The translations under genes were made by a program, and so were the position numbers. From positions 1 to 27,201 of the forward strand of contig DNQP01000229.1 of the NCBI GenBank assembly GCA_003500955.1: a stretch of 27,201 bases of DNA, written 5' to 3'. Positions within the stretch are counted from its first letter, which is position 1. Every line of letters starts with the position of its first letter. Shown here one piece after another: positions 1 to 9,634 of this stretch. The stretch comes from Curvibacter sp. (lineage in GTDB: Bacteria > Pseudomonadota > Gammaproteobacteria > Burkholderiales > Burkholderiaceae_C). The notes below the pieces were generated by a model, which had not been told where the DNA came from, made no database searches, and was given only the letters and a program-made list of their open reading frames with translations.

Positions 1-740
1 GCCAGCAGGCGGTCGAACAGGGGGTCTGGCAGCAGGCGCAGCAGCTTGGCCACCACGCCCATGGGCCAGGGGATGACGCGGTAGCTCACCCCGCGCACGA
101 TCAGCGGCCAGGCCTGGTGGGCAAACGCCTGGGGCGTCATGAGGAAGGGCATGCGGTAGCGGTTCTTGCGCGTCAGCGGCGTGTCGACATAGCCCGGCGC
201 CAATGTCACCACGCGCACGCCGCTGCCGCGCAGCTCGCCACGCAGGCTTTCGCAGTAGCTGACCACTCCGGCCTTGCTGGCGCAGTAGGCCCCATGGCCG
301 GGCAGGCCGCGGATGGCCGCGACGCTGGCGATGCCAACCAGCCGGCCGCTGCCACGCGCGCGCATGGCGGCCACAAAAGGATGGAAGGTGGCCACCAGAC
401 CCACGTTGTTGATGGCCAGGGTGCGCGCCAGTACGTCCAGATCGGCGCGCTCAGCGGTGTCCATGCCCACGCTGATGCCGGCATTGGCCACCACCACGTC
501 GGGCAAGCCCTGCTGGGCCAGGCAGGCCTGGCCAGCGGCCACGATGCTGTCGATGTCGGCCACGTCGGCCGCGTAGATGCGATAGCGTGCCGGGTCGAGC
601 TGCTCGGCTTGCGCCCAGCGCTGCATTTCGGCGCTGCGTCGGGCCACCAGGGCCAGGCGCCAGCCCTGGTCGTAGGCGTGGCGGGCCAGGGCCTGACCGA
701 TGCCGCTGGAGGCCCCGGTGATGAACAGCAGCGGCGGCAT
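1..740 (-). CDS. SDR family NAD(P)-dependent oxidoreductase (3' end beyond the window)
   Basis: A short-chain dehydrogenase/reductase whose reading frame stays open to the left edge, giving about 246 residues. The N-terminus carries the Rossmann glycine motif TGASSGIG (residues 8-15), followed by NNVG. The catalytic residues are a serine in GIASVAA (about residue 139) and the YCASK motif (Tyr152, Lys156). The substrate cannot be told from sequence. I chose ATG at 740, which has GGAG nine bases upstream. An in-frame ATG at 755 overlaps the lptC stop as TGATG and is an alternative that would allow translational coupling. The gene is last in the kdsD-kdsC-lptC chain, so it is probably co-transcribed, but no role in lipopolysaccharide synthesis follows from that. 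SDR family membership is secure; the function is not. Confidence 0.9.
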   Translation of the reverse strand, partial: MPPLLFITGASSGIGQALARHAYDQGWRLALVARRSAEMQRWAQAEQLDPARYRIYAADVADIDSIVAAGQACLAQQGLPDVVVANAGISVGMDTAERADLDVLARTLAINNVGLVATFHPFVAAMRARGSGRLVGIASVAAIRGLPGHGAYCASKAGVVSYCESLRGELRGSGVRVVTLAPGYVDTPLTRKNRYRMPFLMTPQAFAHQAWPLIVRGVSYRVIPWPMGVVAKLLRLLPDPLFDRLL

Positions 741-754
741 GGGGTAGGGCTCCA

Positions 755-1369
755 TCAACGCGGGGGCGGCAACAGGGTGCCGCGTACCCGTCCCCGCATT
801 TCCATGACCTGGTCGAAGTTGCTGTAGTCCAGGCTGTCGGCGGTGATGCGGTCGCCGCCGCGCTCCAGCTCGACCGGCTTGTGGGACTTGATGCGCTCTT
901 CGTTGAGAAAGGCGTGCAGGAACTCGCCGCTGAAGCTCACGCGGGGCAGGGCTGTGCCGCTGCGATCCACCGTGGCCTCGCGCACGACGCGCGCATTGCC
1001 CATGAGCTGAACTTCGGTCGCATCGTTGTTGGCGAGCGCCCGTCTGGCTGTGGCCACGGTCATGAAACCGCGCTGGTTGTAGCTACGGATGCGAACCTGG
1101 TCGATCTCCAGCGTGTCGGTGTGCGGGTAATGGCGTGCCTGCTCGCCATAGACCTCGCTCTTGAGGCGGCCGTCACCGTCGAAGGTCTTGATGGAGAAGC
1201 GCTCCATCAGATAGTCCGGATCGCGGCGCTGCGCCCGCTCGGGCGCATCGGGTTCGAACAGCGGCGTGCTGCGCACCAGCCAGTAGGTGCCCAGCGCCAG
1301 CACGCCCATCAGCAGCAGAGGCAGGTAGATCGACAGCCGGTCCCAGGCCAGGCGCGCCAGGCGCTTCAC
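755..1369 (-). CDS. lptC: LptC, lipopolysaccharide export periplasmic protein
   Basis: LptC is the bitopic inner-membrane component that passes lipopolysaccharide from the LptB2FG transporter to LptA in the periplasm. The 204-residue protein has a basic N-terminus, one membrane segment at about residues 12-32 and a beta-rich periplasmic domain, the usual size and topology for the family. The start codon is GTG at 1369. It overlaps the kdsC stop by four bases (GTGA) and has a GGAGG Shine-Dalgarno seven bases upstream, so coupling to kdsC is likely. Location immediately after kdsD and kdsC is the conserved arrangement. In many Proteobacteria lptA and lptB follow; here an SDR gene follows instead, so those genes must be elsewhere or further left. 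Confidence 0.92.
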   Translation of the reverse strand: MKRLARLAWDRLSIYLPLLLMGVLALGTYWLVRSTPLFEPDAPERAQRRDPDYLMERFSIKTFDGDGRLKSEVYGEQARHYPHTDTLEIDQVRIRSYNQRGFMTVATARRALANNDATEVQLMGNARVVREATVDRSGTALPRVSFSGEFLHAFLNEERIKSHKPVELERGGDRITADSLDYSNFDQVMEMRGRVRGTLLPPPR

Positions 1370-1914
1370 TGCAGCGCCTCCTGCAGCAGCTGGGCATAGC
1401 GGCCGCTGGCCACGAGCAGCAGGTCGCAGAACTCCCGCGCGGCACCGCCGCCACCCGGCGCGCGGGTCACATGGTGGGCCCGGGCCAAGGCTTCAGCGTG
1501 GGCGTGGGCCGGGGCGCAGGCCAGGGCGCAGCGCTGCATCACCGGCAGATCAGGCCAGTCGTCGCCGATCACGGCCGCCTGCGACCAGTCCAGGCCCAGG
1601 GCTTTGAGGGTCTGCTCTGCGGCCGGCCGTTTGTCTTCCGTGCCGTAGTGCACGTGTGCCACGCCCAGGGCCTGGAGCCGCGTGCGCAGCGCAGGGCTGT
1701 CGCGTCCGGTGATCACGGCGGGCGTAATACCGGCGCGTGGCAGCAGCTTGAGCCCGTGGCCGTCCAGGGTATGAAAGCGTTTGAGGGTCTCGCCAGCCTC
1801 GCTGATGTAGAGGCCTCCGTCGGTGAGTACGCCGTCGACGTCAAAGAAGGCCACGCGCACGCCCTGGGCGCGCAGCAGCAGCTCGGGCGGAAAAGTCAGG
1901 GCCGGGCTGCTCAT
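1366..1914 (-). CDS. kdsC: KdsC, 3-deoxy-D-manno-octulosonate-8-phosphate phosphatase
   Basis: A HAD-superfamily phosphatase that releases phosphate from Kdo-8-phosphate, the last step before CMP-Kdo activation in lipid A-core synthesis. The 182-residue cytosolic protein shows HAD motif I as DVDGVLTDG, motif II in VITGRD, and motif IV as GDDWPDLP. Small size without a cap domain is typical of tetrameric KdsC. I chose ATG at 1914 (MSSPAL...), two bases after the kdsD stop. A longer reading frame to 1965 runs into kdsD and is not needed. Its 3' end overlaps the lptC GTG start by four bases. Confidence 0.94.
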   Translation of the reverse strand: MSSPALTFPPELLLRAQGVRVAFFDVDGVLTDGGLYISEAGETLKRFHTLDGHGLKLLPRAGITPAVITGRDSPALRTRLQALGVAHVHYGTEDKRPAAEQTLKALGLDWSQAAVIGDDWPDLPVMQRCALACAPAHAHAEALARAHHVTRAPGGGGAAREFCDLLLVASGRYAQLLQEALQ

Positions 1915-1916
1915 GA

Positions 1917-2921
1917 TCAGATCACCTTGGCCCGCATCAGGTCGTTGCTGTTGAGCGCGCCGCACAGGCGGTCCTGCTCGTCGACCACGAGCACGCTGGT
2001 GATGCGACGCGCCTCCATCAGATCGGCCGCCTCGACGGCCAAGGCGTCCTGACGCACGGTGATCGGGTTCGGATGCATGAAGTCACGGGCGCAGCCCTGG
2101 CGTACGTCCACGCCTTTTTCCAGCAAGCGACGCAGGTCGCCATCGGTGAAGATGCCCAGCACGCGACGCTCGGGGTCGACGATGGCGGTCGCCCCCAGGC
2201 CCTTGGCGCTCATCTCGCGCATGATGGTGCTGAAGCCGGCGTCGGGCGCGACGCTGGGTACGGCCGCCTCGCCGCTGCGCATGACGTCGCTCACGTGGGT
2301 GAGCAGCTTGCGCCCCAGCGCGCCGCCCGGGTGCGATCGTGCGAAATCCTCGGCCTTGAAGCCGCGTGCATCGAGCAGGGCCACGGCCAGGGCGTCACCC
2401 AGCGCGAGTTGGGCGGTGGTGCTGGCCGTGGGCGCGAGGTTGAGCGGACAGGCTTCCTTCTCGACCGCGGTATTGAGCACCAGGTCGGCGTGGCGGCCCA
2501 GCGTGGAAGCCGGGTTGCCGGTCATGGCGATCAGGGGCACTCCCTGGCGCTTGAGCACCGGCAGGATGGCGGTGAGCTCTTCCGACTCGCCGCTGTTGGA
2601 GATGGCCAGCAGCAGATCGACCGCGGTGATCATGCCCAGATCACCATGGCTGGCCTCGGCCGGATGCACGAACATGGCCGGCGTTCCGGTGGAGGCCAGG
2701 GTGGCGGCCATCTTGCGCCCGATGTGGCCGCTCTTGCCCATGCCCATGACGACCACCCGGCCGGACACCTGGAGCATGAGTTCGACGGCATGGGCAAAGC
2801 TGGCATCTAGACGCTGTCGCAGGCCCTGCACGGCCGCGGCCTCGATCTCCAAGGTCTCGTGTGCGAGCCGGATCGCGCGTTCCGGATCGAGGACATGACG
2901 CGGAGGCTTGCTGTGATTCAT
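1917..2921 (-). CDS. kdsD: KdsD, D-arabinose-5-phosphate isomerase
   Basis: Interconverts D-ribulose-5-phosphate and D-arabinose-5-phosphate, the entry to Kdo synthesis. At 334 residues it has the full-length layout: an N-terminal SIS domain (about residues 40-185) with GKSGHIGRK and the family-typical HPAEASHGDLGM, then a tandem pair of CBS domains (about 210-330). It is first in the kdsD-kdsC-lptC chain. The start at 2921 is ATG. Only 44 bases separate it from the divergent antiporter gene. A TAGAAT element at 2928-2933 lies exactly six bases before the ATG, so the transcript may have almost no leader (see findings). Confidence 0.95.
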   Translation of the reverse strand: MNHSKPPRHVLDPERAIRLAHETLEIEAAAVQGLRQRLDASFAHAVELMLQVSGRVVVMGMGKSGHIGRKMAATLASTGTPAMFVHPAEASHGDLGMITAVDLLLAISNSGESEELTAILPVLKRQGVPLIAMTGNPASTLGRHADLVLNTAVEKEACPLNLAPTASTTAQLALGDALAVALLDARGFKAEDFARSHPGGALGRKLLTHVSDVMRSGEAAVPSVAPDAGFSTIMREMSAKGLGATAIVDPERRVLGIFTDGDLRRLLEKGVDVRQGCARDFMHPNPITVRQDALAVEAADLMEARRITSVLVVDEQDRLCGALNSNDLMRAKVI

Positions 2922-2965
2922 GGCAGGATTCTATCGAGTGGGTGGGCTCTTGCTAGGATGGCGGA

Positions 2966-4951
2966 ATGAGCGGGCTCGAACTCACCCTGATCTATCTGCT
3001 GGCGGCGGTGCTGGGGGTGGTGGTATTCCGCAGCCTCAAGCTGCCGCCCATGCTGGGCTATCTGGCGGTGGGTGTGCTGATCGGGCCCAACGCCCTGGCG
3101 CTGGCACAGAACTCGAAGGACATCAGCCACCTGGCAGAGTTCGGCGTCGTGTTTCTGATGTTCGCTATCGGGCTGGAGTTCAACCTGCCCCGCCTGCGTG
3201 CCATGCGGCGCCATGTGTTCGGCCTGGGCCTGCTGCAGGTGCTGCTGACCATGCTGCTGACCATGGCGGGCGCCTATGTGCTGCAGCTGCTGTTTCCCGC
3301 GCTCTGGTCCATCAGCTGGCAGGCCGGTCTGGCGCTGGCTGGCGTCATGGCCATGAGCAGCACAGCCATCGTGGTCAAGCTCATGGCTGACCGGCTGGAG
3401 CTGGAGTCCGAGCACGGCAAGCGGGTCATGGGTATCCTGCTGTTCCAGGATCTGGCCGTCGTGCCGCTGCTGGTGCTGATCCCTGCCCTGGGCAGTCCTG
3501 CACAGGAGATGTTCCAGGCCCTGGGGCTGGCACTGCTCAAGGCCGTGGCGTTGCTGGCGCTGCTGCTCATGGGTGGCCAGCGCATCATGCGGCGCTGGCT
3601 GACGCTGGTGGCGCGACACAAGAACAACGAGCTGTTCATGCTCAACCTGCTGCTGATCACGCTCGGCCTGGCGTGGCTCACCGAGCAGGCAGGCTTGAGC
3701 CTGGCGCTGGGCGCCTTCATCGCCGGCATGCTGATCGCCGAGACCGAGTACAAGCACCAGGTGGAGAGCGATATCCGCCCCTTCCACGACGTGCTGCTGG
3801 GGCTGTTCTTCATCACCATCGGCATGCTGCTGGACTGGAGCATCGTCTGGCAACGTTGGCCCTTCGTGCTGATGTTGCTGGCATGTTCGCTGCTGCTCAA
3901 GCTGCTCCTGATCACGGCGCTGACGCGGGCCATGGGCGCAAGCATGGGGGTCTCACTGCGTACGGGCCTGTACCTCACCCAGGCGGGGGAGTTCGGCTTC
4001 GTGCTGCTCACACAAAGCTACCAGCGCGGTCTGATCGAGGCCGACATGCTCAACCCCGTGCTGGCCTCCATGGTGCTGTCCATGCTGGCCACGCCCTTCA
4101 TCATCATGTACAGCAACCGCATCGTGCTGCGCCTGGTGGCCAGTGAGTGGCTGCTGCAGTCGCTGCAGATGACCAGCATTGCGCGTCAGTCCATCGGCAC
4201 CAGCGGCCACGTGATCATCTGCGGCTATGGGCGTTGCGGCCAGAACCTGGCGCGCATGCTCGAAGGCGAGAAGATTCCCTATCTGGCGCTGGACCTGGAC
4301 CCGGACCGGGTGCGCCAGGCCGTGGCCGCGGGCAACAGCGTGGTCTATGGCGATGCCGCACGTCTGCAGGCCCTGATGGCCGCCGGGCTGGCGCGTGCCA
4401 GTGCCGTGGTCATCACCTACCTCGACGTGGCCGGTGCGCTCAAGGTGCTGGACCACGTCCGCTCCCATGCGCCCCAAGTACCCGCCATCGTCCGCACCCA
4501 GGACGACCATGCCCTGGAGCGCCTGCGCGCCGCCGGCGCCACCGAGGTCGTGCCCGAGGCGATCGAAGGCTCGCTCATGCTGGCCAGTCACGCGCTGGCC
4601 CTGGTGGGCGTGCCCATGCGCCGCGTGATCCGTCTGGTGCAGGACCAGCGTGATGCGCGTTACAAACTGCTGCGCGGCTACTTCCACGGCGCCGATGACA
4701 GCGGCACCGATGAGGACGGGCAGGAACGCCTGCACAGCCTGACGCTTCCCGCCGGTGCCCATGCGCTGGGCCAGCATCTTGGCGCGCTGCTGCCCGCCCT
4801 CGATACCATCCGTATCCTCAGCCTGCGCCGTCGTGATGGCAAGGCCCTGATGCCGGATGCCGAACTTCGGCTCGAAGATGGTGACACGCTCGTTCTGTCT
4901 GGCCGGGCAGAAGCGCTGGCCCGGGCGGAGGAAACACTGCTGCGCGGCTGA
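2966..4951 (+). CDS. KefB/KefC-type monovalent cation:proton antiporter (CPA2) with RCK domains
   Basis: An inner-membrane cation/proton antiporter of the CPA2 family, 661 residues. About 12-13 hydrophobic segments fill residues 1-390, with the family motifs QDLAVVPLL (161-169) and GEFGFV. A soluble RCK/TrkA-N domain follows, with dinucleotide-binding GYGRCGQ at 410-416, then a TrkA-C-like domain at about 585-655. Kef proteins export potassium under electrophile stress, gated by glutathione adducts. Whether this paralogue is glutathione-gated, or closer to the YbaL branch, cannot be decided here. ATG at 2966 is supported by AGGA about eight bases upstream. It is transcribed toward the origin, head-on to replication, followed after 28 bases by apt. 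Confidence 0.9.
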   Translation: MSGLELTLIYLLAAVLGVVVFRSLKLPPMLGYLAVGVLIGPNALALAQNSKDISHLAEFGVVFLMFAIGLEFNLPRLRAMRRHVFGLGLLQVLLTMLLTMAGAYVLQLLFPALWSISWQAGLALAGVMAMSSTAIVVKLMADRLELESEHGKRVMGILLFQDLAVVPLLVLIPALGSPAQEMFQALGLALLKAVALLALLLMGGQRIMRRWLTLVARHKNNELFMLNLLLITLGLAWLTEQAGLSLALGAFIAGMLIAETEYKHQVESDIRPFHDVLLGLFFITIGMLLDWSIVWQRWPFVLMLLACSLLLKLLLITALTRAMGASMGVSLRTGLYLTQAGEFGFVLLTQSYQRGLIEADMLNPVLASMVLSMLATPFIIMYSNRIVLRLVASEWLLQSLQMTSIARQSIGTSGHVIICGYGRCGQNLARMLEGEKIPYLALDLDPDRVRQAVAAGNSVVYGDAARLQALMAAGLARASAVVITYLDVAGALKVLDHVRSHAPQVPAIVRTQDDHALERLRAAGATEVVPEAIEGSLMLASHALALVGVPMRRVIRLVQDQRDARYKLLRGYFHGADDSGTDEDGQERLHSLTLPAGAHALGQHLGALLPALDTIRILSLRRRDGKALMPDAELRLEDGDTLVLSGRAEALARAEETLLRG

Positions 4952-4979
4952 GCCCCCTCTCTTGAAAGCACTTGTCATC

Positions 4980-5534
4980 ATGCAAGACCGTTCCATCACC
5001 GACTACCTGCGCAGCCATATCCGCACCGTGCCCGACTGGCCCGCACCGGGTGTGCAGTTCCGTGACATCACGCCGCTGCTGCAGAATCCGCGCGTTTTTC
5101 GCGTGCTGATCGACGCCTTCGTGCACCGCTACATGGAGCCAGGCCTGCGGCCTGATGTGGTTGCGGGGCTGGACGCGCGGGGCTTCATCCTGGGCTCGGT
5201 GATCGCGTACGAACTCGCGGTGGGATTTGTGCCGATCCGCAAGAAGGGCAAGCTCCCCTACACCACCGTGGAGGAAACCTATGAGCTCGAGTATGGAAGT
5301 GCAACGGTGGAGCTGCACACCGATGCGGTCCAGCCGGGCGACCGCGTGCTGCTGGTCGACGATCTGATCGCCACCGGCGGCACCATGATGGCCGGCAAGA
5401 AGCTGCTGGAAAAGCTGGGGGCGCAGGTGGTCGAGGGCGCGGCCATCGTGGATCTGCCTGAACTCGGCGGCTCGGCGCGGCTGCGCGACGCTGGGCTGCC
5501 GCTGTACACCCTGATCGATTACGCTGGCCATTGA
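4980..5534 (+). CDS. apt: Apt, adenine phosphoribosyltransferase
   Basis: Salvages adenine with PRPP to give AMP and pyrophosphate in the cytosol. The 184-residue protein is the normal size. It shows the Apt-typical N-terminus ([17 protein letters not shown]), the AGLDARGF motif and the PRPP-binding loop [14 protein letters not shown]. The reading frame extends upstream into the antiporter gene, but homology starts at ATG 4980. A weak GAAAG lies upstream, and the 28-base gap suggests co-transcription with the antiporter. It converges with the next gene, whose stop is 22 bases away. Confidence 0.96.
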   Translation: MQDRSITDYLRSHIRTVPDWPAPGVQFRDITPLLQNPRVFRVLIDAFVHRYMEPGLRPDVVAGLDARGFILGSVIAYELAVGFVPIRKKGKLPYTTVEETYELEYGSATVELHTDAVQPGDRVLLVDDLIATGGTMMAGKKLLEKLGAQVVEGAAIVDLPELGGSARLRDAGLPLYTLIDYAGH

Positions 5535-5556
5535 GGCCGGCGCCGCTTTCTAGGGT

Positions 5557-6273
5557 TTAGATCAGGTCGCCGTACTGCGTGCGGCTCAGCGGCAGGCGAT
5601 CGGTCTCCTCTTCCAGCCGGGTCTCCTCGAACTCCGTGGAAGGGAACTCGGTCGGTGCGAAGTCCACCGCAGACTTCGCGGCTGGCACGGACCTCTTGCC
5701 GGTGCCCAGTCCCTGTTTGAAGGCATGGACCTCATCGGCGCGGATCGGCTCGAAGCGCGGTTTGCGCTCGCCCGGCAGCAGCGCTGGCTGGGCCATCACT
5801 TCCGATTCGGCGTGCACACGGCTGAGTACAGGTGGCACAGCACCGAGTTCGGCCTCTGGGCGCGGCTTGCGCAGCACCGAAGTGGCCACCTTGGCCAGCT
5901 GATTGATGCGCCAGTAGACCGCGGTCACCTCGATGTGATGGCGTTGGCGCGCATTCTGGGTGATGATCTCTTCGATCTCTGCAAGCTGGCCGATGTGCTC
6001 GGCCATCTCGCGCGGCAGGTCCATCATGATCAGGTACTGCTTACCACGCGAATCGAGCGAAAGCACCTTGTACTTGTAGCTCGACGACAGCATGCCCACG
6101 CGTGCCATCGATTCACGCACCACCGCGTACAGCAGCTCACGGCGCTCCAGCCGCATGGACTTGCGGTCCAGCGCTTGTTCGTCGTCCGACGTGAGGGGGG
6201 TCGGCCCGGCATCCTGCACCGGCGCTGTCTTGGCCGCGGGTTTCTTCGCGAAGAGATTGTCCAGTCGTACCAT
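5557..6273 (-). CDS. Conserved-looking hypothetical protein, function not recognised
   Basis: I do not recognise this 238-residue protein. It has no signal peptide and no membrane segment. The N-terminal third is charged (VRLDNLFAKKPAAK...). A central block at about residues 35-140 looks folded: LERRELLYAVVRESM, then SSSYKYKVLSLDSRGKQYLI and LPREMAEHIGQLAEIEEII. The C-terminal third is acidic, low-complexity and probably disordered, ending in LPLSRTQYGDLI. ATG at 6273 is supported by an AGGA nine bases upstream. In-frame codons further up to 6378 lack support and run through a repeat-rich leader. It lies on the same strand as mnmE, 183 bases downstream of it, so it may have its own promoter. 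Codon use and frame make it a real gene. Confidence 0.8.
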   Translation of the reverse strand: MVRLDNLFAKKPAAKTAPVQDAGPTPLTSDDEQALDRKSMRLERRELLYAVVRESMARVGMLSSSYKYKVLSLDSRGKQYLIMMDLPREMAEHIGQLAEIEEIITQNARQRHHIEVTAVYWRINQLAKVATSVLRKPRPEAELGAVPPVLSRVHAESEVMAQPALLPGERKPRFEPIRADEVHAFKQGLGTGKRSVPAAKSAVDFAPTEFPSTEFEETRLEEETDRLPLSRTQYGDLI

Positions 6274-6456
6274 GTTCCTGCTTCCTGTCGTGCTGTCTGC
6301 ACCAGGGATGTGCAGATGGGGTCTGCACGCCAGATTGTCCCCGCAAACCGGCACTTGCGTCAGCGCGGGGGTAAGCAATTGTTTCGCTTGGGCCTGCCGC
6401 TGCGAATTTGGATACGACAGTACGCTGATTCGCCACCCTAGGCAAGCGCGCGGCCT
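6274..6456 (-). promoter_or_regulatory. mnmE-hypothetical gap with GTGCAGAC repeats and a palindrome
   Basis: This 183-base non-coding stretch must carry the end of the mnmE transcript and any promoter of the hypothetical gene. At 6310-6328 there is a perfect inverted repeat with 7-base arms (GTGCAGA / TCTGCAC) and a 5-base spacer. On the minus strand GTGCAGAC occurs twice, about 26 bases apart, the copy nearer the gene lying within about 30 bases of its start codon. This could be an operator. I could not pick out a convincing -35/-10 pair. Confidence 0.35.
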
Positions 6457-7857
6457 CTATTTACCGATGCAGAAACGGGAAAAGATGACCCCGAGCAGGT
6501 CGTCGGACGTGAAAGCACCCGTGATCTCGTTGAGCGCGTTCTGGCCTAGTCGCAACTCTTCTGCCAGCAGATCCAGCGATTGCGCACGTGCTGCCAGATG
6601 TGCTTCGGCGAGTTCCAGATGCCCCTGCACGCGACGCAAGGCCTGGACGTGGCGTTCGCGCGCAATGTAGACGCCCTCAGGGGCCGCCTGCCAGCCCACC
6701 GTCTCCAAGAGCTGCTGCCGCAGCGCCTGCAGACCTGCACCGGTCTTGGCCGAAAGGGCCAGGCCCTCGGGCGGCGGCGGGGCGGCATCGGCCTTGTTCC
6801 AGAGGTTCAGCACCGGTACGCGCGCGGGCACACGTTGCGCCAGCTCCTGCGCGATCTGCGCATCGGCCTGCTGGTACTCGACCTGGGCGGCGCGGGTGAG
6901 GTCGTGCAGGAAGAGCACCACGTCAGCGCCTTCGATTTCGGTCCAGGCGCGCGCGATGCCGATGCGCTCGACTTCGTCGCCGCTCTCGCGCAACCCGGCG
7001 GTGTCGATCACGTGCAGTGGCACCCCTTCGATCTGGATGGTCTGCTGCACCTTGTCGCGCGTGGTACCGGGTATGGGCGTGACGATGGCCAGCTCGGCAC
7101 CTGCCAGGGCGTTGAGCAGCGAGCTCTTGCCGGCATTGGGCTGACCGGCGATTACCACCTTGATCCCTTCACGCAGCAGACTGCCCTGGCGCGCGTGCTG
7201 CAGCACGGCCGCGACTTGCTGCCGCAGGCGCGCGAGCTGTCCCTGGGCATCGGCTTTCTGCAGGAAGTCGATCTCCTCCTCGGGGAAGTCCAGCGTGGCC
7301 TCGACCAGCATGCGCAGCTGGATCAAGGCCTCGCGCAGGACGCCGATCTCCTTCGAGAAGGCGCCACCCAGCGAGCGGCTGGCGCTGCGCGCTGCGGCCT
7401 CGGTGCTGGCATCGATCAGATCAGCCACCGCCTCGGCCTGGGCCAGGTCGAGCTTGTCGTTCAGGAAAGCCCGCTCGGTGAACTCACCCGGCTGGGCCAG
7501 GCGCAAGCCGGGCAGCACGGGCTGGCCCGTGCCCGCATCGATCTGCGCCGCGGCTTCGAGACAGCGTGCCAGCAGCAGCTGCAGCACCACCTGTCCGCCA
7601 TGCACCTGCAACTCGAGCACGTCCTCGCCCGTGTAGGAATGCGGACCGGGGAAATGCAGGGCCAGACCATGATCCAGCGGTTCGCCGGCGGCGTCGCGCA
7701 AAGGAAGATAGCTGGCGTGACGCGGCGACAACTCTCGCCCGCACAGGACACGCACCAACGGACCCAGCTTGCGTCCGCTCACGCGCACGATGCCCACCGC
7801 TCCGCGGCCCGGCGCCGTGGCGATGGCAACGATGGGTTCCTGATGACGGGCCAGCAT
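6457..7857 (-). CDS. mnmE: MnmE (TrmE), tRNA uridine-5-carboxymethylaminomethyl modification GTPase
   Basis: With MnmG it modifies the wobble uridine (U34) of certain tRNAs in a GTP- and folate-dependent reaction in the cytosol. The 466-residue protein is full length. An N-terminal folate-binding domain starts with [22 protein letters not shown] domain is inserted in the helical domain, with P-loop [15 protein letters not shown] and NKAD. The diagnostic C-terminus FCIGK ends the protein. ATG at 7857 gives the usual N-terminus ([19 protein letters not shown]); the longer frame begins with TTG at 7893 inside a hairpin and is rejected. It follows yidC, but a terminator-like hairpin separates them, so it may depend on readthrough or its own promoter. 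Confidence 0.96.
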   Translation of the reverse strand: MLARHQEPIVAIATAPGRGAVGIVRVSGRKLGPLVRVLCGRELSPRHASYLPLRDAAGEPLDHGLALHFPGPHSYTGEDVLELQVHGGQVVLQLLLARCLEAAAQIDAGTGQPVLPGLRLAQPGEFTERAFLNDKLDLAQAEAVADLIDASTEAAARSASRSLGGAFSKEIGVLREALIQLRMLVEATLDFPEEEIDFLQKADAQGQLARLRQQVAAVLQHARQGSLLREGIKVVIAGQPNAGKSSLLNALAGAELAIVTPIPGTTRDKVQQTIQIEGVPLHVIDTAGLRESGDEVERIGIARAWTEIEGADVVLFLHDLTRAAQVEYQQADAQIAQELAQRVPARVPVLNLWNKADAAPPPPEGLALSAKTGAGLQALRQQLLETVGWQAAPEGVYIARERHVQALRRVQGHLELAEAHLAARAQSLDLLAEELRLGQNALNEITGAFTSDDLLGVIFSRFCIGK

Positions 7858-7889
7858 GCGGTGATTGTCCCCGGGGCGGGGCAGGAAGA

Positions 7890-7915
7890 ACAAGGGCCGC
7901 GACTGCGGCCCTTGT
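7890..7915 (-). terminator. Intrinsic-terminator-like hairpin after yidC
   Basis: A perfect 11-bp stem (arms 7890-7900 and 7905-7915) closes a GACT/AGTC tetraloop. On the minus strand it begins 9 bases after the yidC stop codon and is followed by TTCTTCC, a short pyrimidine-rich tail and not a clean T run. Position and symmetry fit the end of the rpmH-rnpA-yidD-yidC transcript, probably with partial readthrough into mnmE. Confidence 0.65.
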
Positions 7916-7924
7916 GACGTCGGC

Positions 7925-9634
7925 TTACTTGAACTTCGGCAGATTGAACTGTGGCGGCACGCCCATGCGGGTGTTGATGATCCACTGCTGGGCGATCGAC
8001 AGGATGTTGTTCGTCAGCCAGTACAGCACCAGGCCTGAGGGGAAGAAGAAGAACATCACGCTGAAGATCAGAGGCATGAGCCACATCATCTTGGCCTGCA
8101 CCGGATCCGGCGGCTGGGGATTGAGCGCCGTTTGCAGCAGCGTGGTCAGCGTCATCAGCAGCGGCAGGATGTAGTAGGGGTCTTCGGCCGACAGGTCCTT
8201 GATCCAGAGGATCCAGGGCGCGTTGCGCATTTCCACACTGGACAGCAGCACCCAGTAGAGGGCGATGAAGACCGGGATCTGGACCATGATGGGCAGGCAG
8301 CCGCCCATGGGATTGACCTTCTCCTCGCGGTAGATGCGCATCATCTCCTGCTGCATCTGCTGCGGCTTGTCCTTGAGGCGTTCGCGCATCTCGGTGATGC
8401 GCGGTGTGATGGCCTTCATCTTGGCCATGCTGGCATAGGCCTTGGCGTTGAGCCAGTAGAAGGCGATCTTGAGCAGCACCACCAGGGCCACGATGGACCA
8501 GCCCCAGTTGTGCAACAGGCTGTTGAGCTTGTCCAGCAGCCAGTACAGCGGCTTGGCCAGGATGGTCAGCCAGCCATAGTCCTTGACCAGCTCCAGGCCC
8601 GGCGCCAGGGCTTCCAGCTTGTTTTCCTCCTGCGGGCCGACGAAGAGACGTGCCTCGATCGCGCGGCTGCCGCCAGGGGCGATCGCTTCCAGCGGCGTGA
8701 TCATGCCCACGGAATACAGGTTGGTATCCACCTTGCGCGCGAAGATCTCGCGCTGGACGCCCTCGGCCAACAGCCAGGCGCTGGCGAAATAGTGCTGCAC
8801 CATGGCGATGTAGCCATTGGGCGAAGTCTTCTCGAACTCGGCCTTGCCCTTTTCGATGTCGCTGAACTCGACCTTCTGGTATTTCTTGGCGTCGGTGTAG
8901 ATGGCCGGGCCCGTGAAGGTGGAGTAGAAGGCCGACTCGCCAGCCAGCTTGTTGCCGTCGCGCACCAGCTGCAGGTAAAGCTGTGGCGTCACAGCGGCGT
9001 TGCCGACGTTCTGGACCTCGTGCTTGACGTCCAGGGCATAGCTGCCACGGTGCAAGGTGTAGGTCTTGAGCAGGCGCACCCCCCCGATTTCGGGGGATTC
9101 GAACTTGACAAGCAGGGTGTCGCTGCCGGCCTTGAGCTCACGCTCCGCGCTGGTGAGCTTCATCACGGTCTTGTGCGTAGGGAAACTGCCGCCGCTGGCG
9201 CCAGCGATCAGGCCGGTCTGAGAGAGGTAGACGCGGTCGCGGCTTTCATCGAACAGCACGACGTTGCTGTCCGGCTTTTGCTGGTCTCGGTGACGCAGGA
9301 ACTCCGAGCGCACCAGCGAGCCACCCTCGGTGTCGAAATCGAGCTGGAGCACGTCCGTGCTCACGCGGATCCGCTCACGCGCGACCGCCGGCTGGGACTC
9401 GACCTTGGCGATGCGTTCGCTACCGGGCGTTGGCGTCTGGGCCTGCGCTTGCGGCAGGGCGGTAGCCGCCGGGACGGACGCGACGGTCGGCTCAGGCTGG
9501 GCCTGCACCGTCTTGGCCGGCGGAGCCGGGAAGAAGGTCGCAGGACGGCCATTGTGGATCTGCCACTGGTCCCAGAGCAGCACCAGGGAAAAGCCGAAGA
9601 TCACCCACAGGATGGTGCGACGGATGTCGTTCAT
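7925..9634 (-). CDS. yidC: YidC, membrane protein insertase
   Basis: Inserts and folds inner-membrane proteins, alone or with SecYEG. The 569-residue protein is the long Gram-negative form. Residues about 7-22 form the first membrane segment, a large periplasmic P1 domain follows, and the conserved C-terminal core from about residue 355 ([17 protein letters not shown]...) holds five membrane segments. The core includes [16 protein letters not shown] and [23 protein letters not shown]. The C-terminus is short. The ATG at 9634 overlaps the yidD stop as ATGA, so translation is probably coupled. Confidence 0.97.
   Translation of the reverse strand: MNDIRRTILWVIFGFSLVLLWDQWQIHNGRPATFFPAPPAKTVQAQPEPTVASVPAATALPQAQAQTPTPGSERIAKVESQPAVARERIRVSTDVLQLDFDTEGGSLVRSEFLRHRDQQKPDSNVVLFDESRDRVYLSQTGLIAGASGGSFPTHKTVMKLTSAERELKAGSDTLLVKFESPEIGGVRLLKTYTLHRGSYALDVKHEVQNVGNAAVTPQLYLQLVRDGNKLAGESAFYSTFTGPAIYTDAKKYQKVEFSDIEKGKAEFEKTSPNGYIAMVQHYFASAWLLAEGVQREIFARKVDTNLYSVGMITPLEAIAPGGSRAIEARLFVGPQEENKLEALAPGLELVKDYGWLTILAKPLYWLLDKLNSLLHNWGWSIVALVVLLKIAFYWLNAKAYASMAKMKAITPRITEMRERLKDKPQQMQQEMMRIYREEKVNPMGGCLPIMVQIPVFIALYWVLLSSVEMRNAPWILWIKDLSAEDPYYILPLLMTLTTLLQTALNPQPPDPVQAKMMWLMPLIFSVMFFFFPSGLVLYWLTNNILSIAQQWIINTRMGVPPQFNLPKFK

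Noticed and set aside
7858..7893. N-terminal extension of mnmE from a TTG at 7893
   Set aside because: The extension ([12 protein letters not shown]) lies inside the terminator-like hairpin and is not part of the MnmE family; ATG at 7857 gives the standard start.
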